A stretch of DNA of 8,752 bases from Candidatus Coatesiibacteriota bacterium (GCA_003647715.1 QMNJ01000057.1:1-8752), one strand, 5' to 3'; shown: positions 1 to 6,958, numbered from the stretch's first letter. The notes: generated by a model not told the origin, from the letters alone. Translations and numbers: made by a program.

Positions 1-146
1 GCCATATCAAGTGCCTGCTTGGACGCTTTTGCTCCGGATATGCCTGTCTGAACCAGCCCCCTACCCAGAACCTTCCTATCGTCGGCAATTATCACCGACT
101 TGGTGGTTACCGAGCCAGCATCTATGCCTGCAAAGTAATCAACCAT
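1..146 (-). CDS. BadF/BadG/HgdC-type ATPase (dehydratase activator-like), N-terminal fragment
   Basis: Only the first 48 codons lie in the window; the gene continues beyond position 1. The start is ATG at 146-144. The translation begins MVDYFAGIDAGSVTTKSV, which is the phosphate-1 loop of the ASKHA ATPase fold in the form typical of the BadF/BadG/BcrA/BcrD family (GIDxGSxTTK). Family members are iron-sulfur ATPases that activate 2-hydroxyacyl-CoA dehydratases or benzoyl-CoA reductases by ATP-driven single-electron transfer. Some relatives are parts of larger fused proteins of unknown role. The cysteines that would hold the [4Fe-4S] cluster lie outside the window, so the exact subtype cannot be called. 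No Shine-Dalgarno sequence is visible before the ATG. A TATAAT box sits only 13 nt upstream, which suggests a very short leader. The gene is divergent from the coiled-coil gene at 355. Family placement is fairly sure; the substrate system is unknown. Confidence 0.82.
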   Translation of the reverse strand, partial: MVDYFAGIDAGSVTTKSVIIADDRKVLGRGLVQTGISGAKASKQALDM

Positions 147-159
147 CTATACATAATAG

Positions 160-186
160 ATTATAACAGGTGCGCTTCCTTAACAA
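160..186 (-). promoter_or_regulatory. Candidate sigma70-type promoter for the BadF-type gene
   Basis: Read on the minus strand, a perfect TATAAT lies at 165-160. A 4/6 match to the -35 box (TTGTTA) lies at 186-181, with a short 15-bp spacer. Transcription would start near 153, leaving about 7 nt before the ATG at 146 and no room for a Shine-Dalgarno sequence. The -10 box is convincing; the -35 box is weak. AT-rich DNA produces such matches by chance. Confidence 0.42.
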
Positions 187-198
187 GGTTAAATGTCG

Positions 199-233
199 TA
201 TGTATTTAATCTATTTCGTTGAAGAAATACATA
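199..233. repeat. 9-bp perfect inverted repeat in the divergent intergenic region
   Basis: TATGTATTT at 199-207 is matched by its exact complement AAATACATA at 225-233, with a 17-nt spacer. The arm centres are 26 bp apart, about 2.5 helical turns. The repeat lies upstream of the candidate promoters of both divergent genes, so it could be an operator for a dimeric regulator or an AT-rich stem-loop. No T-tract follows on either strand, so it does not look like a terminator. The function is inferred only. Confidence 0.5.
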
Positions 234-296
234 GTGATATAAAAACAATTCTTAAAAAAAATAAGAGATGTTTATTATAGTTATACATTTTAGTAA

Positions 297-325
297 TTGA
301 CAAATATATCTGATAATAGTAAGTT
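297..325 (+). promoter_or_regulatory. Candidate promoter for the coiled-coil gene
   Basis: A perfect -35 hexamer TTGACA lies at 297-302. At the ideal 17-bp spacing the -10 is only TAAGTT (320-325, 3/6). This would start transcription near 332, just ahead of the Shine-Dalgarno sequence at 340. Better -10 matches exist at poor spacing: GATAAT at 312-317 (9 bp from this -35) and TAAAAT at 325-330 (22 bp). A promoter here is likely because the gene is isolated, but the exact -10 is uncertain. Confidence 0.45.
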
Positions 326-339
326 AAAATAAATAATAA

Positions 340-347
340 GGAGGTGA
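340..347 (+). promoter_or_regulatory. Strong Shine-Dalgarno sequence of the coiled-coil gene
   Basis: GGAGGTGA is an eight-base match to the anti-Shine-Dalgarno sequence. It ends 7 nt before the ATG at 355. It fixes the start codon and implies efficient translation. It is the strongest ribosome binding site in the window. Confidence 0.85.
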
Positions 348-354
348 AGGTTAA

Positions 355-915
355 ATGAGAGCGTTAAGTGCTTTATTCATTATTCCAATTATGGTATCTA
401 TCTCTTTTGCTATTGGTATTCCGGGTTCAGGTGGGAGTGATTTTGATACTACTAAGTTTGACAAGTTCCTTGAAGAATTTGAACAATTGAAGGGTAAGAT
501 TGAGAACCTGAATGTGGAACTCAGTGAGATAAAGGAGAAGATAACAGAGGTAGGTTCGTCTTATGATGTTGAAGACCTTGCATCAAATATTGTTAAACTT
601 GAGGAGTTGAAGGAGAAGTTAGCGGAGGAGGACATTGCGAAGCTGAAGCAGTATGCTGAAGAATTGCAGGCATTACCGGAGCAGTATGAGGCGATGATAG
701 GAGACATCACATCAGCATTTGAGGAGGTTCCAGGTCTTATATCAGAGCTTTCAACAGGAATTGCTGAAAATCCTATGTCCGCAGGCAATCTGAAGGAGTT
801 GAAGGAGAAGCTGGAGGAAGCAAAGACAAAGCTTGATGAACTGAAGACCGGTATTGAGGCGAACATTGCTGGGACAAAAGAACTGCTTGAGAACCTGGGA
901 ATGGTTGTAGAATAA
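355..915 (+). CDS. Small exported acidic coiled-coil protein, unknown function
   Basis: A 186-residue protein that I do not recognise. Residues 1-19 look like a Sec signal peptide: Met-Arg, a hydrophobic core (ALSALFIIPIMVSIS), and an S-F-A signal peptidase I site after Ala19. No lipobox cysteine is present. A short Gly/Ser/Pro linker (residues 21-28) follows, then mostly helical, heptad-like sequence at about 36-66, 76-106 and 141-182, separated by Pro/Gly-containing breaks near 108, 126 and 140. The mature part has about 39 Asp/Glu against 18 Lys and contains no Arg, His, Cys or Trp. ELKEKL occurs twice, at residues 84-89 and 148-153. It is probably periplasmic or extracellular, soluble and elongated, perhaps a binding or spacer protein (inference). 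The gene stands alone, with its own Shine-Dalgarno sequence and terminator, between a divergent and a converging gene. The signal peptide, good ribosome binding site and terminator make it a real gene; low-complexity helix content makes homology hard to judge by eye. Confidence 0.88.
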   Translation: MRALSALFIIPIMVSISFAIGIPGSGGSDFDTTKFDKFLEEFEQLKGKIENLNVELSEIKEKITEVGSSYDVEDLASNIVKLEELKEKLAEEDIAKLKQYAEELQALPEQYEAMIGDITSAFEEVPGLISELSTGIAENPMSAGNLKELKEKLEEAKTKLDELKTGIEANIAGTKELLENLGMVVE

Positions 916-941
916 CACCCTGAGGTGCTTTATTGCGTTTT

Positions 942-964
942 ACCCCCTTTAACAGGGGGTTTTT
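942..964 (+). terminator. Rho-independent terminator of the coiled-coil gene
   Basis: ACCCCC at 942-947 pairs with GGGGGT at 955-960 across a 7-nt loop, followed by a T-run at 960-964. It lies 27 nt after the stop codon of the plus-strand gene. The T-run overlaps the TAA stop (965-963) of the converging radical SAM gene. Read on the minus strand, the same hairpin follows that stop but is trailed by A residues rather than T, so it is at best a weak terminator for the wall operon. Confidence 0.85.
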
Positions 965-3446
965 AATATCCAAATGTCTTCTCATCCATAGGTGATAGAA
1001 CTCTATCGCCAAGAAGGATGAAAACTCCATTTCTTACCACCTTCAGGTCTGAGAGCGTTATGAGTTCCCCATTGAATATTATATTGACCAGTTCGTTAAT
1101 CCTTATTGTAGCGCCCTCATCAGGTATCCTTACCTGAACAATTATGGTTGAATTATCTACCCACCATCTGTGTATCTGCCTCTGTAAGTTGATTAATTTA
1201 ACCTTATCGCCCCTCTTAACCCTGGCTATCTCACCGCCCAGGGTCTTCTTTGCAAGTTCTTCAAGGGTTTTACTATCGCTTTCTGGAGTAGATATTGAGT
1301 ATTCAAGGATGTCAAACTCAGCCGGTTCTGGTGCTCCCACGCCGAGGTTCCTGGCGGAGGTTATATTTATTCCATAAGGCAGTTCGGCGTCCATACTCTC
1401 CATGAACTCAATTGCATTTATTGGTTCTGACAGGCGAACCTCGCCCACCTCACACAAGCCCTCAATACCCAGCGCCAGTGCATGACCAAGTGTTAACCGT
1501 GGCAGGGGATTATAGCCCTCAGTGAAGGCGACCGGAATCTCAGCTCGCCTCAACGCTAGATGGAAAGCCCTCTGTGTGTCAAGGTGAGACAGATATCTTG
1601 CATCATCGGTCTTACTGAAGATGAACCTTAAGCGGGGTGTCTTCAATCTAATTCTTTTGCCTCTCCGCACTTCTTGCTTTGTCTCGGGGAGGTGCTCATC
1701 CCCTGCTAATCTTATACCAAACTCATCACAGGCATCACACCTTCTGCAATTTACATCACACTGGGGGGTGGTGGTCTTCTCCCTGTATGACCTATTTTCA
1801 CTCAAAAGGTAGTCCTTTGATACACCGGTATCTATGAACTCCCAGGGGAGAGTATAATTTAGAGGAATTTCACCTGAAAGGTCATCTATGAATAGTCCAC
1901 AATATTCAATTGCATCCCTCCACATATCCCACCTGAAGTGCTCATACCAGCCGTCAAGTATGGCTCCATTGCGATATGCCCTCTCTATCACCTTGAACAA
2001 CCTGGCATCACCCCTACCCAGAATTGCCTCCAGCAAGCTCATCTCCACATTCTGATACTTCACCTTGAATGCCCTGCCCCTGAGACCACTTCTAATCTGT
2101 TTTATACGGCTCTTCAGTGTATCAACATCTGCGAAGGGAGACCACTGGAGGGGTGTATGTGGCTTGGGAACGAAGGCGGATATATGTACGGTTATCTCAA
2201 GACGCCTACTTCTACTTCTATTTCTTATCTCTCTAACAAGGTCAATAATTGATTGTGCGTCATCGTCGGTTTCACCCGGGAGACCTATCATAAAGTATAG
2301 TTTTATAGAGCTTATACCACATTCATTGAGTTTCACAATTTTCTCTATGAATGACTCTCTGTCATATTCTTTATTGATAGCAGAGGAGAGGCATTCAACA
2401 CCAACCTCAGGGGCAAGGGTTATCTGGGATGGTCTCACCATCTGGGTGTTCAATATGGTATCAATTAGGGGAGTGTCAATTCTAAGTGATGGAAGGGAGA
2501 CCCCTATCTTCTTCTCTCTCAGAGATTCTGTTAGGTATTTGGTAAGTTCAGCAATCATGGTGTAGTCAATGGTATTCAAGCCCATAAGTGATATCTCGTC
2601 ATAGCCAGTTCTCCTGAGTTGCTCATTGACTATCTCTACCACTCGCAAGGGACTCCTCTCACGATATGGTCTCTGGACGAAGCCAGAAATGCAGAACCTG
2701 CACCCCCGCCTGCACCCTCTTGCAATCTCCACTGAGAGGCGGTCGTGGACGCTGGAGAAGCTGGGGACGATGAGATTTTCAGGAACATACATATGGTCAA
2801 GGTCTTTCACAACTCTGGTTTTTATTCTTTCGCCCACTTCAAAAAGTTGGGGAATGTAGATACCTTCAATTTCTTTGACAGCGGATAAAATCTCATCTCT
2901 ACGCAAACAATTTATCTTTGCATCCCTGAGGGTGGTGAATAACTCTCTCGCTACCTCTTCCCCCTCGCCTATGGTTATAATGTCAAATACAGGTGAGATG
3001 GGTGATGGTGAATAGGTTGCATAACCGCCCATTATCACCAGGGGAGAACCATCTCGCTCTTCACTTCTGAATGGTATCTTTGCGAGGTCAAGAATAGCCA
3101 GTATATTTGTGTATTGCAGTTCGTATGAGACCGAGAAGGCAAGCACATCGAACTTAGATAGTGGTGTTCTGGTCTCTAACGAGCGGAGGGTATCATTGCT
3201 ATCTATAATCAGTTTTATTGCATCAGGTGCGGGCAGGAATGCTCTCTCACAGGAGACACCATCAAGGTTGTTTAGAAGTTGATAGATAATCTGGATGCCC
3301 AGATTAGAGGTTGCTATCTCGTATAGGTCGGGATAGATGAGGCAGACCCTGAGATTAGCTTCTCTCTTGATTATACTTCCCACCTCTCTATCTGTATATC
3401 TTGATGGTCTCTGCACTTTGAGTAGATTGTCATAGAGACCAGGCAT
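963..3446 (-). CDS. B12-binding-type radical SAM protein fused to a DUF2344 domain (TIGR03960/TIGR03936-type)
   Basis: An 827-residue fusion protein. Residues about 30-200 resemble a cobalamin-binding-type Rossmann region, as found ahead of many radical SAM domains (for example VLAFSVSYELQYTN and VIMGGYATYSPSPI). Residues about 236-470 form the radical SAM barrel. C245, C249 and C252 give the CxxxCxxC motif that ligates the SAM-cleaving [4Fe-4S] cluster. A second cysteine group, C563, C567, C570 and C573, may bind zinc or an extra cluster. Residues about 604-810 match the radical SAM-linked DUF2344 domain, including YLSHLDTQRAF and an EGYNPLPRL segment. As far as I know the family has no established reaction. 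The ATG directly abuts the rodA TAA, with GGAGAAGGTGG at 3463-3453 placed 6 nt upstream, so translation is probably coupled to rodA. It is the last gene of the wall operon and converges on the coiled-coil gene. No domain looks broken. Confidence 0.92.
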   Translation of the reverse strand: MPGLYDNLLKVQRPSRYTDREVGSIIKREANLRVCLIYPDLYEIATSNLGIQIIYQLLNNLDGVSCERAFLPAPDAIKLIIDSNDTLRSLETRTPLSKFDVLAFSVSYELQYTNILAILDLAKIPFRSEERDGSPLVIMGGYATYSPSPISPVFDIITIGEGEEVARELFTTLRDAKINCLRRDEILSAVKEIEGIYIPQLFEVGERIKTRVVKDLDHMYVPENLIVPSFSSVHDRLSVEIARGCRRGCRFCISGFVQRPYRERSPLRVVEIVNEQLRRTGYDEISLMGLNTIDYTMIAELTKYLTESLREKKIGVSLPSLRIDTPLIDTILNTQMVRPSQITLAPEVGVECLSSAINKEYDRESFIEKIVKLNECGISSIKLYFMIGLPGETDDDAQSIIDLVREIRNRSRSRRLEITVHISAFVPKPHTPLQWSPFADVDTLKSRIKQIRSGLRGRAFKVKYQNVEMSLLEAILGRGDARLFKVIERAYRNGAILDGWYEHFRWDMWRDAIEYCGLFIDDLSGEIPLNYTLPWEFIDTGVSKDYLLSENRSYREKTTTPQCDVNCRRCDACDEFGIRLAGDEHLPETKQEVRRGKRIRLKTPRLRFIFSKTDDARYLSHLDTQRAFHLALRRAEIPVAFTEGYNPLPRLTLGHALALGIEGLCEVGEVRLSEPINAIEFMESMDAELPYGINITSARNLGVGAPEPAEFDILEYSISTPESDSKTLEELAKKTLGGEIARVKRGDKVKLINLQRQIHRWWVDNSTIIVQVRIPDEGATIRINELVNIIFNGELITLSDLKVVRNGVFILLGDRVLSPMDEKTFGY

Positions 3447-4670
3447 TTATAACCACCTTCTCCTGAACTCTGCAGACATAGGAAGACCTAATGCGAACAT
3501 AGTTACAATCATTGAGGAGCCACCATAACTTACCAGTGGAAGCGGAAGACCAGTTACCGGCAGTAGCCCCAGCGACATGCATACATTCACAAATAACTGA
3601 TATGAGATGAATGCGAAGACGCCACCAATCAGTAGATAGTATTCCTCAACCGTTGTCTTCTGAGCGAATATAATAATCCTGTAAAGTATGAAGTAGAACA
3701 ATAATAGTAAGATAAATGCACCAACAAATCCCCACTCCTCTGAGAGTAATGAGAATATAAAATCGGTTCTCTGATGGGGAAGAAACCTCAATTGCGATTG
3801 AGAGCCCTGCATAAAGCCCTTACCCCAGATTCTGCCAGAACCAACTGCAATCACTGATTGTATTACATTATAGCCTGAGCCCAGGGGGTCTGCCTTCGGG
3901 TTAAGAAATGTCATCAGTCGTTCTTTCTGGTAGTCCTTCAGAAGATGCCAAAGAAATGGTGTGGAGGCACCGACAAGGAGATTAATTGCTGACAATAAAA
4001 ATGCCTTCACCCGGGATAGTGTGAAAATGTAGAAGATGATGAATGTTGCAAAGACGAATATTGCAAATTTGATATAACCCAGAAGTGCGAACGCCAAGGA
4101 CGATGGTATGGTTATCAGGAGTATTACAATGTATGCTGGCGCCTTCGCCCAGAAAATCATAAAGAATAGTATGAAAGGGAATATAGTGGCGGTTCCAAAA
4201 TCTGGTTGTTTCAATATAATGAGAGCTGGAATAAGAACAAGGATGGTGGGAACTATAAGGTTCCTTATTGAATAAGGTCTCTTTCTTGTGAAGATACGGG
4301 TCAGTATGAAGATAACACTCAATTTGGCGAATTCAGATGGCTGGATGGCGATTCCACCGATATATATCCACCTGCTTCCTGCCAGCCCCACATATCTTAG
4401 GGGGAATATGACGACTAATAGTAGAATGCTTGCGATATAGATATATTTTGCGTATTTCACCCACAGGGCAGGTTCAATGCCAACAGAAAGTATGAATGCA
4501 ATTATTCCCAATGAGACCCATACTGTCTGTTTGAGAAAGTAATGGCTATCTGAACCTGATAACCCGCCAACCGCGGAATAGATGAGCAGGAGTCCTATAG
4601 ATAGTATGATAGCGATGGCTATCATATAACTAAAGTCCAGATTTCTGGCTATTCTTCTTCCTTCAACCAC
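3447..4670 (-). CDS. rodA: RodA, SEDS-family peptidoglycan glycosyltransferase
   Basis: RodA polymerises lipid II into glycan strands for side-wall growth, working with PBP2 in the cytoplasmic membrane. The 407-residue product is nearly all hydrophobic helices, about ten, as expected for a SEDS protein. Conserved signatures are all present: LKQPDFGTA (153-161), NPKADPLGSGYNVIQS (257-272), FLPHQRTDFIFSLLSEEWGF (296-315) with the essential-type Asp303, and LPVTGLPLPLVSYGGSSM (370-387). The start is GTG at 4670. The N-terminal RNLDF that precedes the first helix is typical of the family, so the next Met (residue 16) would be too late. AAGGAG at 4686-4681 lies within the last codons of mrdA, 10 nt upstream. 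The gap to mrdA is 7 nt and the downstream gene starts at the very next base, so the gene is embedded in the operon. Confidence 0.96.
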   Translation of the reverse strand: MVEGRRIARNLDFSYMIAIAIILSIGLLLIYSAVGGLSGSDSHYFLKQTVWVSLGIIAFILSVGIEPALWVKYAKYIYIASILLLVVIFPLRYVGLAGSRWIYIGGIAIQPSEFAKLSVIFILTRIFTRKRPYSIRNLIVPTILVLIPALIILKQPDFGTATIFPFILFFMIFWAKAPAYIVILLITIPSSLAFALLGYIKFAIFVFATFIIFYIFTLSRVKAFLLSAINLLVGASTPFLWHLLKDYQKERLMTFLNPKADPLGSGYNVIQSVIAVGSGRIWGKGFMQGSQSQLRFLPHQRTDFIFSLLSEEWGFVGAFILLLLFYFILYRIIIFAQKTTVEEYYLLIGGVFAFISYQLFVNVCMSLGLLPVTGLPLPLVSYGGSSMIVTMFALGLPMSAEFRRRWL

Positions 4671-4677
4671 TTATCTT

Positions 4678-6450
4678 TTACTCCTTCTCAAGGGGCCAAT
4701 GGTCATCGGGGATACCATTTTGCCGGCAGTAGTCAATAATCTGCTTCACATTGTGGATATAGAACTCACCGTGTATTCCATGTTCAAATAGGAGAACCAC
4801 TACAAGACGGGGATTGTCTCGGGGGCAGAAGGATACGAACCACGAGTGGGTCTTGCCGTGCGGGTTCTCTGCGCTTCCCGTCTTCCCGCACATATAATGC
4901 CTGTTCTCGCCTGTTCTCTTCAGAACGCCCTCCATTCCATCCAATATTATCTTTCTCGTCTCTTCGGATATGCCGGTTTCGCTTATTATCTCCCTCCCAG
5001 CCATATAGACAATTTTACCCTCCGGGTCAGTGATGTAGTCAATCAGATGTGGTTTCACCAGTTTACCACCATTTGCCAGAGATGATACCAGAACTGCCAT
5101 CTGGATGGGTGTTACCATAACATGCCCCTGCCCAATTGAATTGTTTAATATCTCACCCTTCGGGTAGTTGTCCCCAAACTTTCTCTTCAGGCGTTCTATA
5201 CTGGGAATCAAACCGTCAACCTCGCCGGGAAGGTCAATTCCCGTCTTCTCTCCGAGATGGTATCTCTTGCTCATCTCCTCAAGTCGCTCAATACCCACCC
5301 TGAGACCTACCTGGAAGAAGAAAACATTGCAGGACCAGGTTATCGCTTCTGAGATTGTAAGGGCACCATGACCTGCGGGATTCCAGCAGTGGAAGATACG
5401 ATTGCCGAATTTGAAATAGCCATAACACGGCACCTCCATATGCTCGTCGGGCTCAACGAGACCATTCTCAAGAGCGGCTGAAGCGGTGACCAATTTGAAG
5501 GTGGAGCCAGGAGGATATGATGCACTTATGGCTCGGTTTAGCAGGGGGTGTGATTCATCATTCGCCAGAGTTATCCATAAATCTGCGGGAACATAACCGC
5601 TGAATATATTGGGGTTAAATGTGGGTTTTGATGCCAGAGAATAGATAGAACCGTCATTAGCATCCATAACGATGATGGCACCTCGCCTATCACCGATGGT
5701 CTCTTCGCAGAACCTCTGCAGACCGAGGTCAATAGTCAGGTGTATATCACAACCAGGTATGGGTTCAATCGGAGGTGGTGTTTCATAAAGTTTTACCTTC
5801 TTCTCAGTGGGAGTTATAGGTATGAATCTAATGCCATCTTTACCCCTCAGATAGCTATCGTAGGTGTATTCCACACCTGCCTTTCCAACGATGTCTCCCA
5901 ATCCCAGTCCCTCATTCCGCCTCTTCTTAAGGGTCTCTTTGTCCACCTCTCCAATATATCCAAGGATATGACAGGCGACTTCATCATTAGGGTAGTGTCT
6001 TACCAGAGATGGTTGAATATAGAGTGCACTGGTATCACCGAATCTCTCCGATATCTCTGCTACTTTATTAAAAGGCAGGTCACTTGCCAGGGTTGCAGGG
6101 AGAAATGGTGAGGGACGCTCTTTGATTCTTTTCACTATCTCTTCCTCCGATATATTGAGTATATTTGCAAGTTCTCTAATAATAGGGTCATCTATGAGTG
6201 CATTCTGTGAAAGCATATAGAGGAGATTATAGGATGGTTTCTCGTCTGCAAGAACTTCGCCCTCTCTGTCCAGAATCTTTCCTCTTGATGCTTGTATCTT
6301 TACCTTGCGGATTCTATTGCTCTCAGCCATCAATGTATATTCTTTGCCATGATATATCTGAAGGTGGATTAGCCGACCAATAATTATTAAAAATACTATT
6401 AAGATAAATATTTTTAATGAGGTTACTCTGCGCTTACTGATTAATATCAT
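4678..6450 (-). CDS. mrdA: Penicillin-binding protein 2, elongation transpeptidase
   Basis: PBP2 cross-links the glycan strands made by RodA. The start is ATG at 6450-6448, giving 590 residues, close to the family norm. The reading frame stays open to 6510, but those 20 extra Cys/Ser-rich residues overlap mreD, and AAGGAG at 6460-6455 marks the inner ATG. Residues about 11-29 are the single membrane anchor. The pedestal follows, with an N-terminal segment (SRGKILDREGEVLAD) and DIVGKAGVEYTYDSYLRG near 186-203. In the transpeptidase domain the active-site motifs are intact: S316-TF-K319, S373-C-N375 and K523-T-G525 (in CGKTGSAE). It sits 1 nt after mreD and 7 nt before rodA, the classic pairing. 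Class B assignment is secure. The rodA neighbour and mre context make it PBP2 rather than the division enzyme FtsI. Confidence 0.96.
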   Translation of the reverse strand: MILISKRRVTSLKIFILIVFLIIIGRLIHLQIYHGKEYTLMAESNRIRKVKIQASRGKILDREGEVLADEKPSYNLLYMLSQNALIDDPIIRELANILNISEEEIVKRIKERPSPFLPATLASDLPFNKVAEISERFGDTSALYIQPSLVRHYPNDEVACHILGYIGEVDKETLKKRRNEGLGLGDIVGKAGVEYTYDSYLRGKDGIRFIPITPTEKKVKLYETPPPIEPIPGCDIHLTIDLGLQRFCEETIGDRRGAIIVMDANDGSIYSLASKPTFNPNIFSGYVPADLWITLANDESHPLLNRAISASYPPGSTFKLVTASAALENGLVEPDEHMEVPCYGYFKFGNRIFHCWNPAGHGALTISEAITWSCNVFFFQVGLRVGIERLEEMSKRYHLGEKTGIDLPGEVDGLIPSIERLKRKFGDNYPKGEILNNSIGQGHVMVTPIQMAVLVSSLANGGKLVKPHLIDYITDPEGKIVYMAGREIISETGISEETRKIILDGMEGVLKRTGENRHYMCGKTGSAENPHGKTHSWFVSFCPRDNPRLVVVLLFEHGIHGEFYIHNVKQIIDYCRQNGIPDDHWPLEKE

Positions 6451-6451
6451 A

Positions 6452-6958
6452 TCACTCCTTGAAGAATGCTTTGAATACCTGCAACAACATAAGCATGAAT
6501 ATTGAATCAATCAGAATATTTATCAGTATATCTTGAAATGCGAAGGCGGCGACCGGTTTTACTTGAAAGAAGAATGACGAGATTATTTTATTGCATACAG
6601 AAACAATTATGGATGTTACCGCAGTTGCAATTACATAAAAATACCAGACCCTCCGATAGATTATATCTCTTATAGAACTAAAAATCCACGATATGAGAAT
6701 GAGGGGAATAGTATATGAACCGATGTAGGTATCGGAGAATACATCAAGTATTATACCTCCTATAAATGCGAGCCACACTATCTCTTTGGGTTTCAAAATC
6801 ATAGAAAGATAGATAAGTATGGGTATTACAAGATTTGGTCTGTATGTTGGGATACCAAAGAAATATTTTATTATTACCGTAATAAAAGCAAGGAAGATAA
6901 TAGATAAGTATTTCTTATACGAACCTGCTCTTGCAGTGATGTATTTTACCTTATACAT
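6452..6958 (-). CDS. mreD: MreD, rod-shape-determining membrane protein
   Basis: A small integral membrane protein of 168 residues, the usual MreD length. It has about six predicted helices (roughly 17-33, 42-55, 61-77, 83-96, 106-122, 143-163). The segment GGIILDVFSDTYIGSYTIP (67-85) is the family's recognisable loop, with the Asp followed by a Gly-containing turn. MreD works with MreC to connect cytoplasmic MreB to the PBP2-RodA synthase. The start is ATG at 6958, inside the last codons of mreC (13-nt overlap), with an AAGGTGGGT-like Shine-Dalgarno sequence about 12 nt upstream. Sequence identity in this family is always low, so position in the operon carries much of the weight. Size, topology and order all agree. 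Confidence 0.92.
   Translation of the reverse strand: MYKVKYITARAGSYKKYLSIIFLAFITVIIKYFFGIPTYRPNLVIPILIYLSMILKPKEIVWLAFIGGIILDVFSDTYIGSYTIPLILISWIFSSIRDIIYRRVWYFYVIATAVTSIIVSVCNKIISSFFFQVKPVAAFAFQDILINILIDSIFMLMLLQVFKAFFKE
6455..6460 (-). promoter_or_regulatory. Shine-Dalgarno sequence of mrdA that fixes its start
   Basis: AAGGAG lies in the last codons of mreD, 4 nt before the ATG at 6450. It supports starting mrdA there rather than at 6510, where the extension would be unlike PBP2. Stop and start are one base apart (TGATATG), which favours coupled translation with mreD. Confidence 0.75.

Larger units (their letters stand above)
147..354. other. Divergent AT-rich intergenic region
   Basis: This 208-bp non-coding stretch separates the leftward BadF-type gene from the rightward coiled-coil gene. 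It is much richer in A and T than the flanking genes. It includes A-tracts (for example 254-261), a small TCTTA/TAAGA inverted repeat at 250-254 and 262-266 around A7, the 9-bp inverted repeat at 199-233, and candidate promoters for both directions. I see no RNA gene or small ORF with a ribosome binding site in it apart from the start of the 355 gene. Confidence 0.7.

Noticed and set aside
250..266. TCTTA-A7-TAAGA palindrome as an operator
   Set aside because: Five-base arms around an A-tract are expected by chance in such AT-rich DNA.
561..866. 101-codon open frame on the minus strand, Ser/Phe-rich
   Set aside because: It is the reverse-strand shadow of the Glu/Lys-rich coiled-coil gene; such codons read backwards give Ser, Phe and Leu.
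916..927. CACC-CTGA-GGTG mini-hairpin as a terminator for the minus-strand operon
   Set aside because: The stem is only 4 bp, with no real T-tract after it on either strand, so it is not supported as a terminator.
2065..2565. 166-codon open frame on the plus strand
   Set aside because: It lies wholly inside the radical SAM gene on the other strand, lacks a ribosome binding site and has no family features.
5740..6111. 123-codon open frame on the plus strand
   Set aside because: It is antisense to mrdA, has no start signal, and its composition does not look like a real protein.
6451..6510. Cys-rich 20-residue N-terminal extension of PBP2 (CLCCC)
   Set aside because: It overlaps the end of mreD in another frame. 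The inner ATG at 6450 has an AAGGAG site and yields the normal PBP2 N-terminus.
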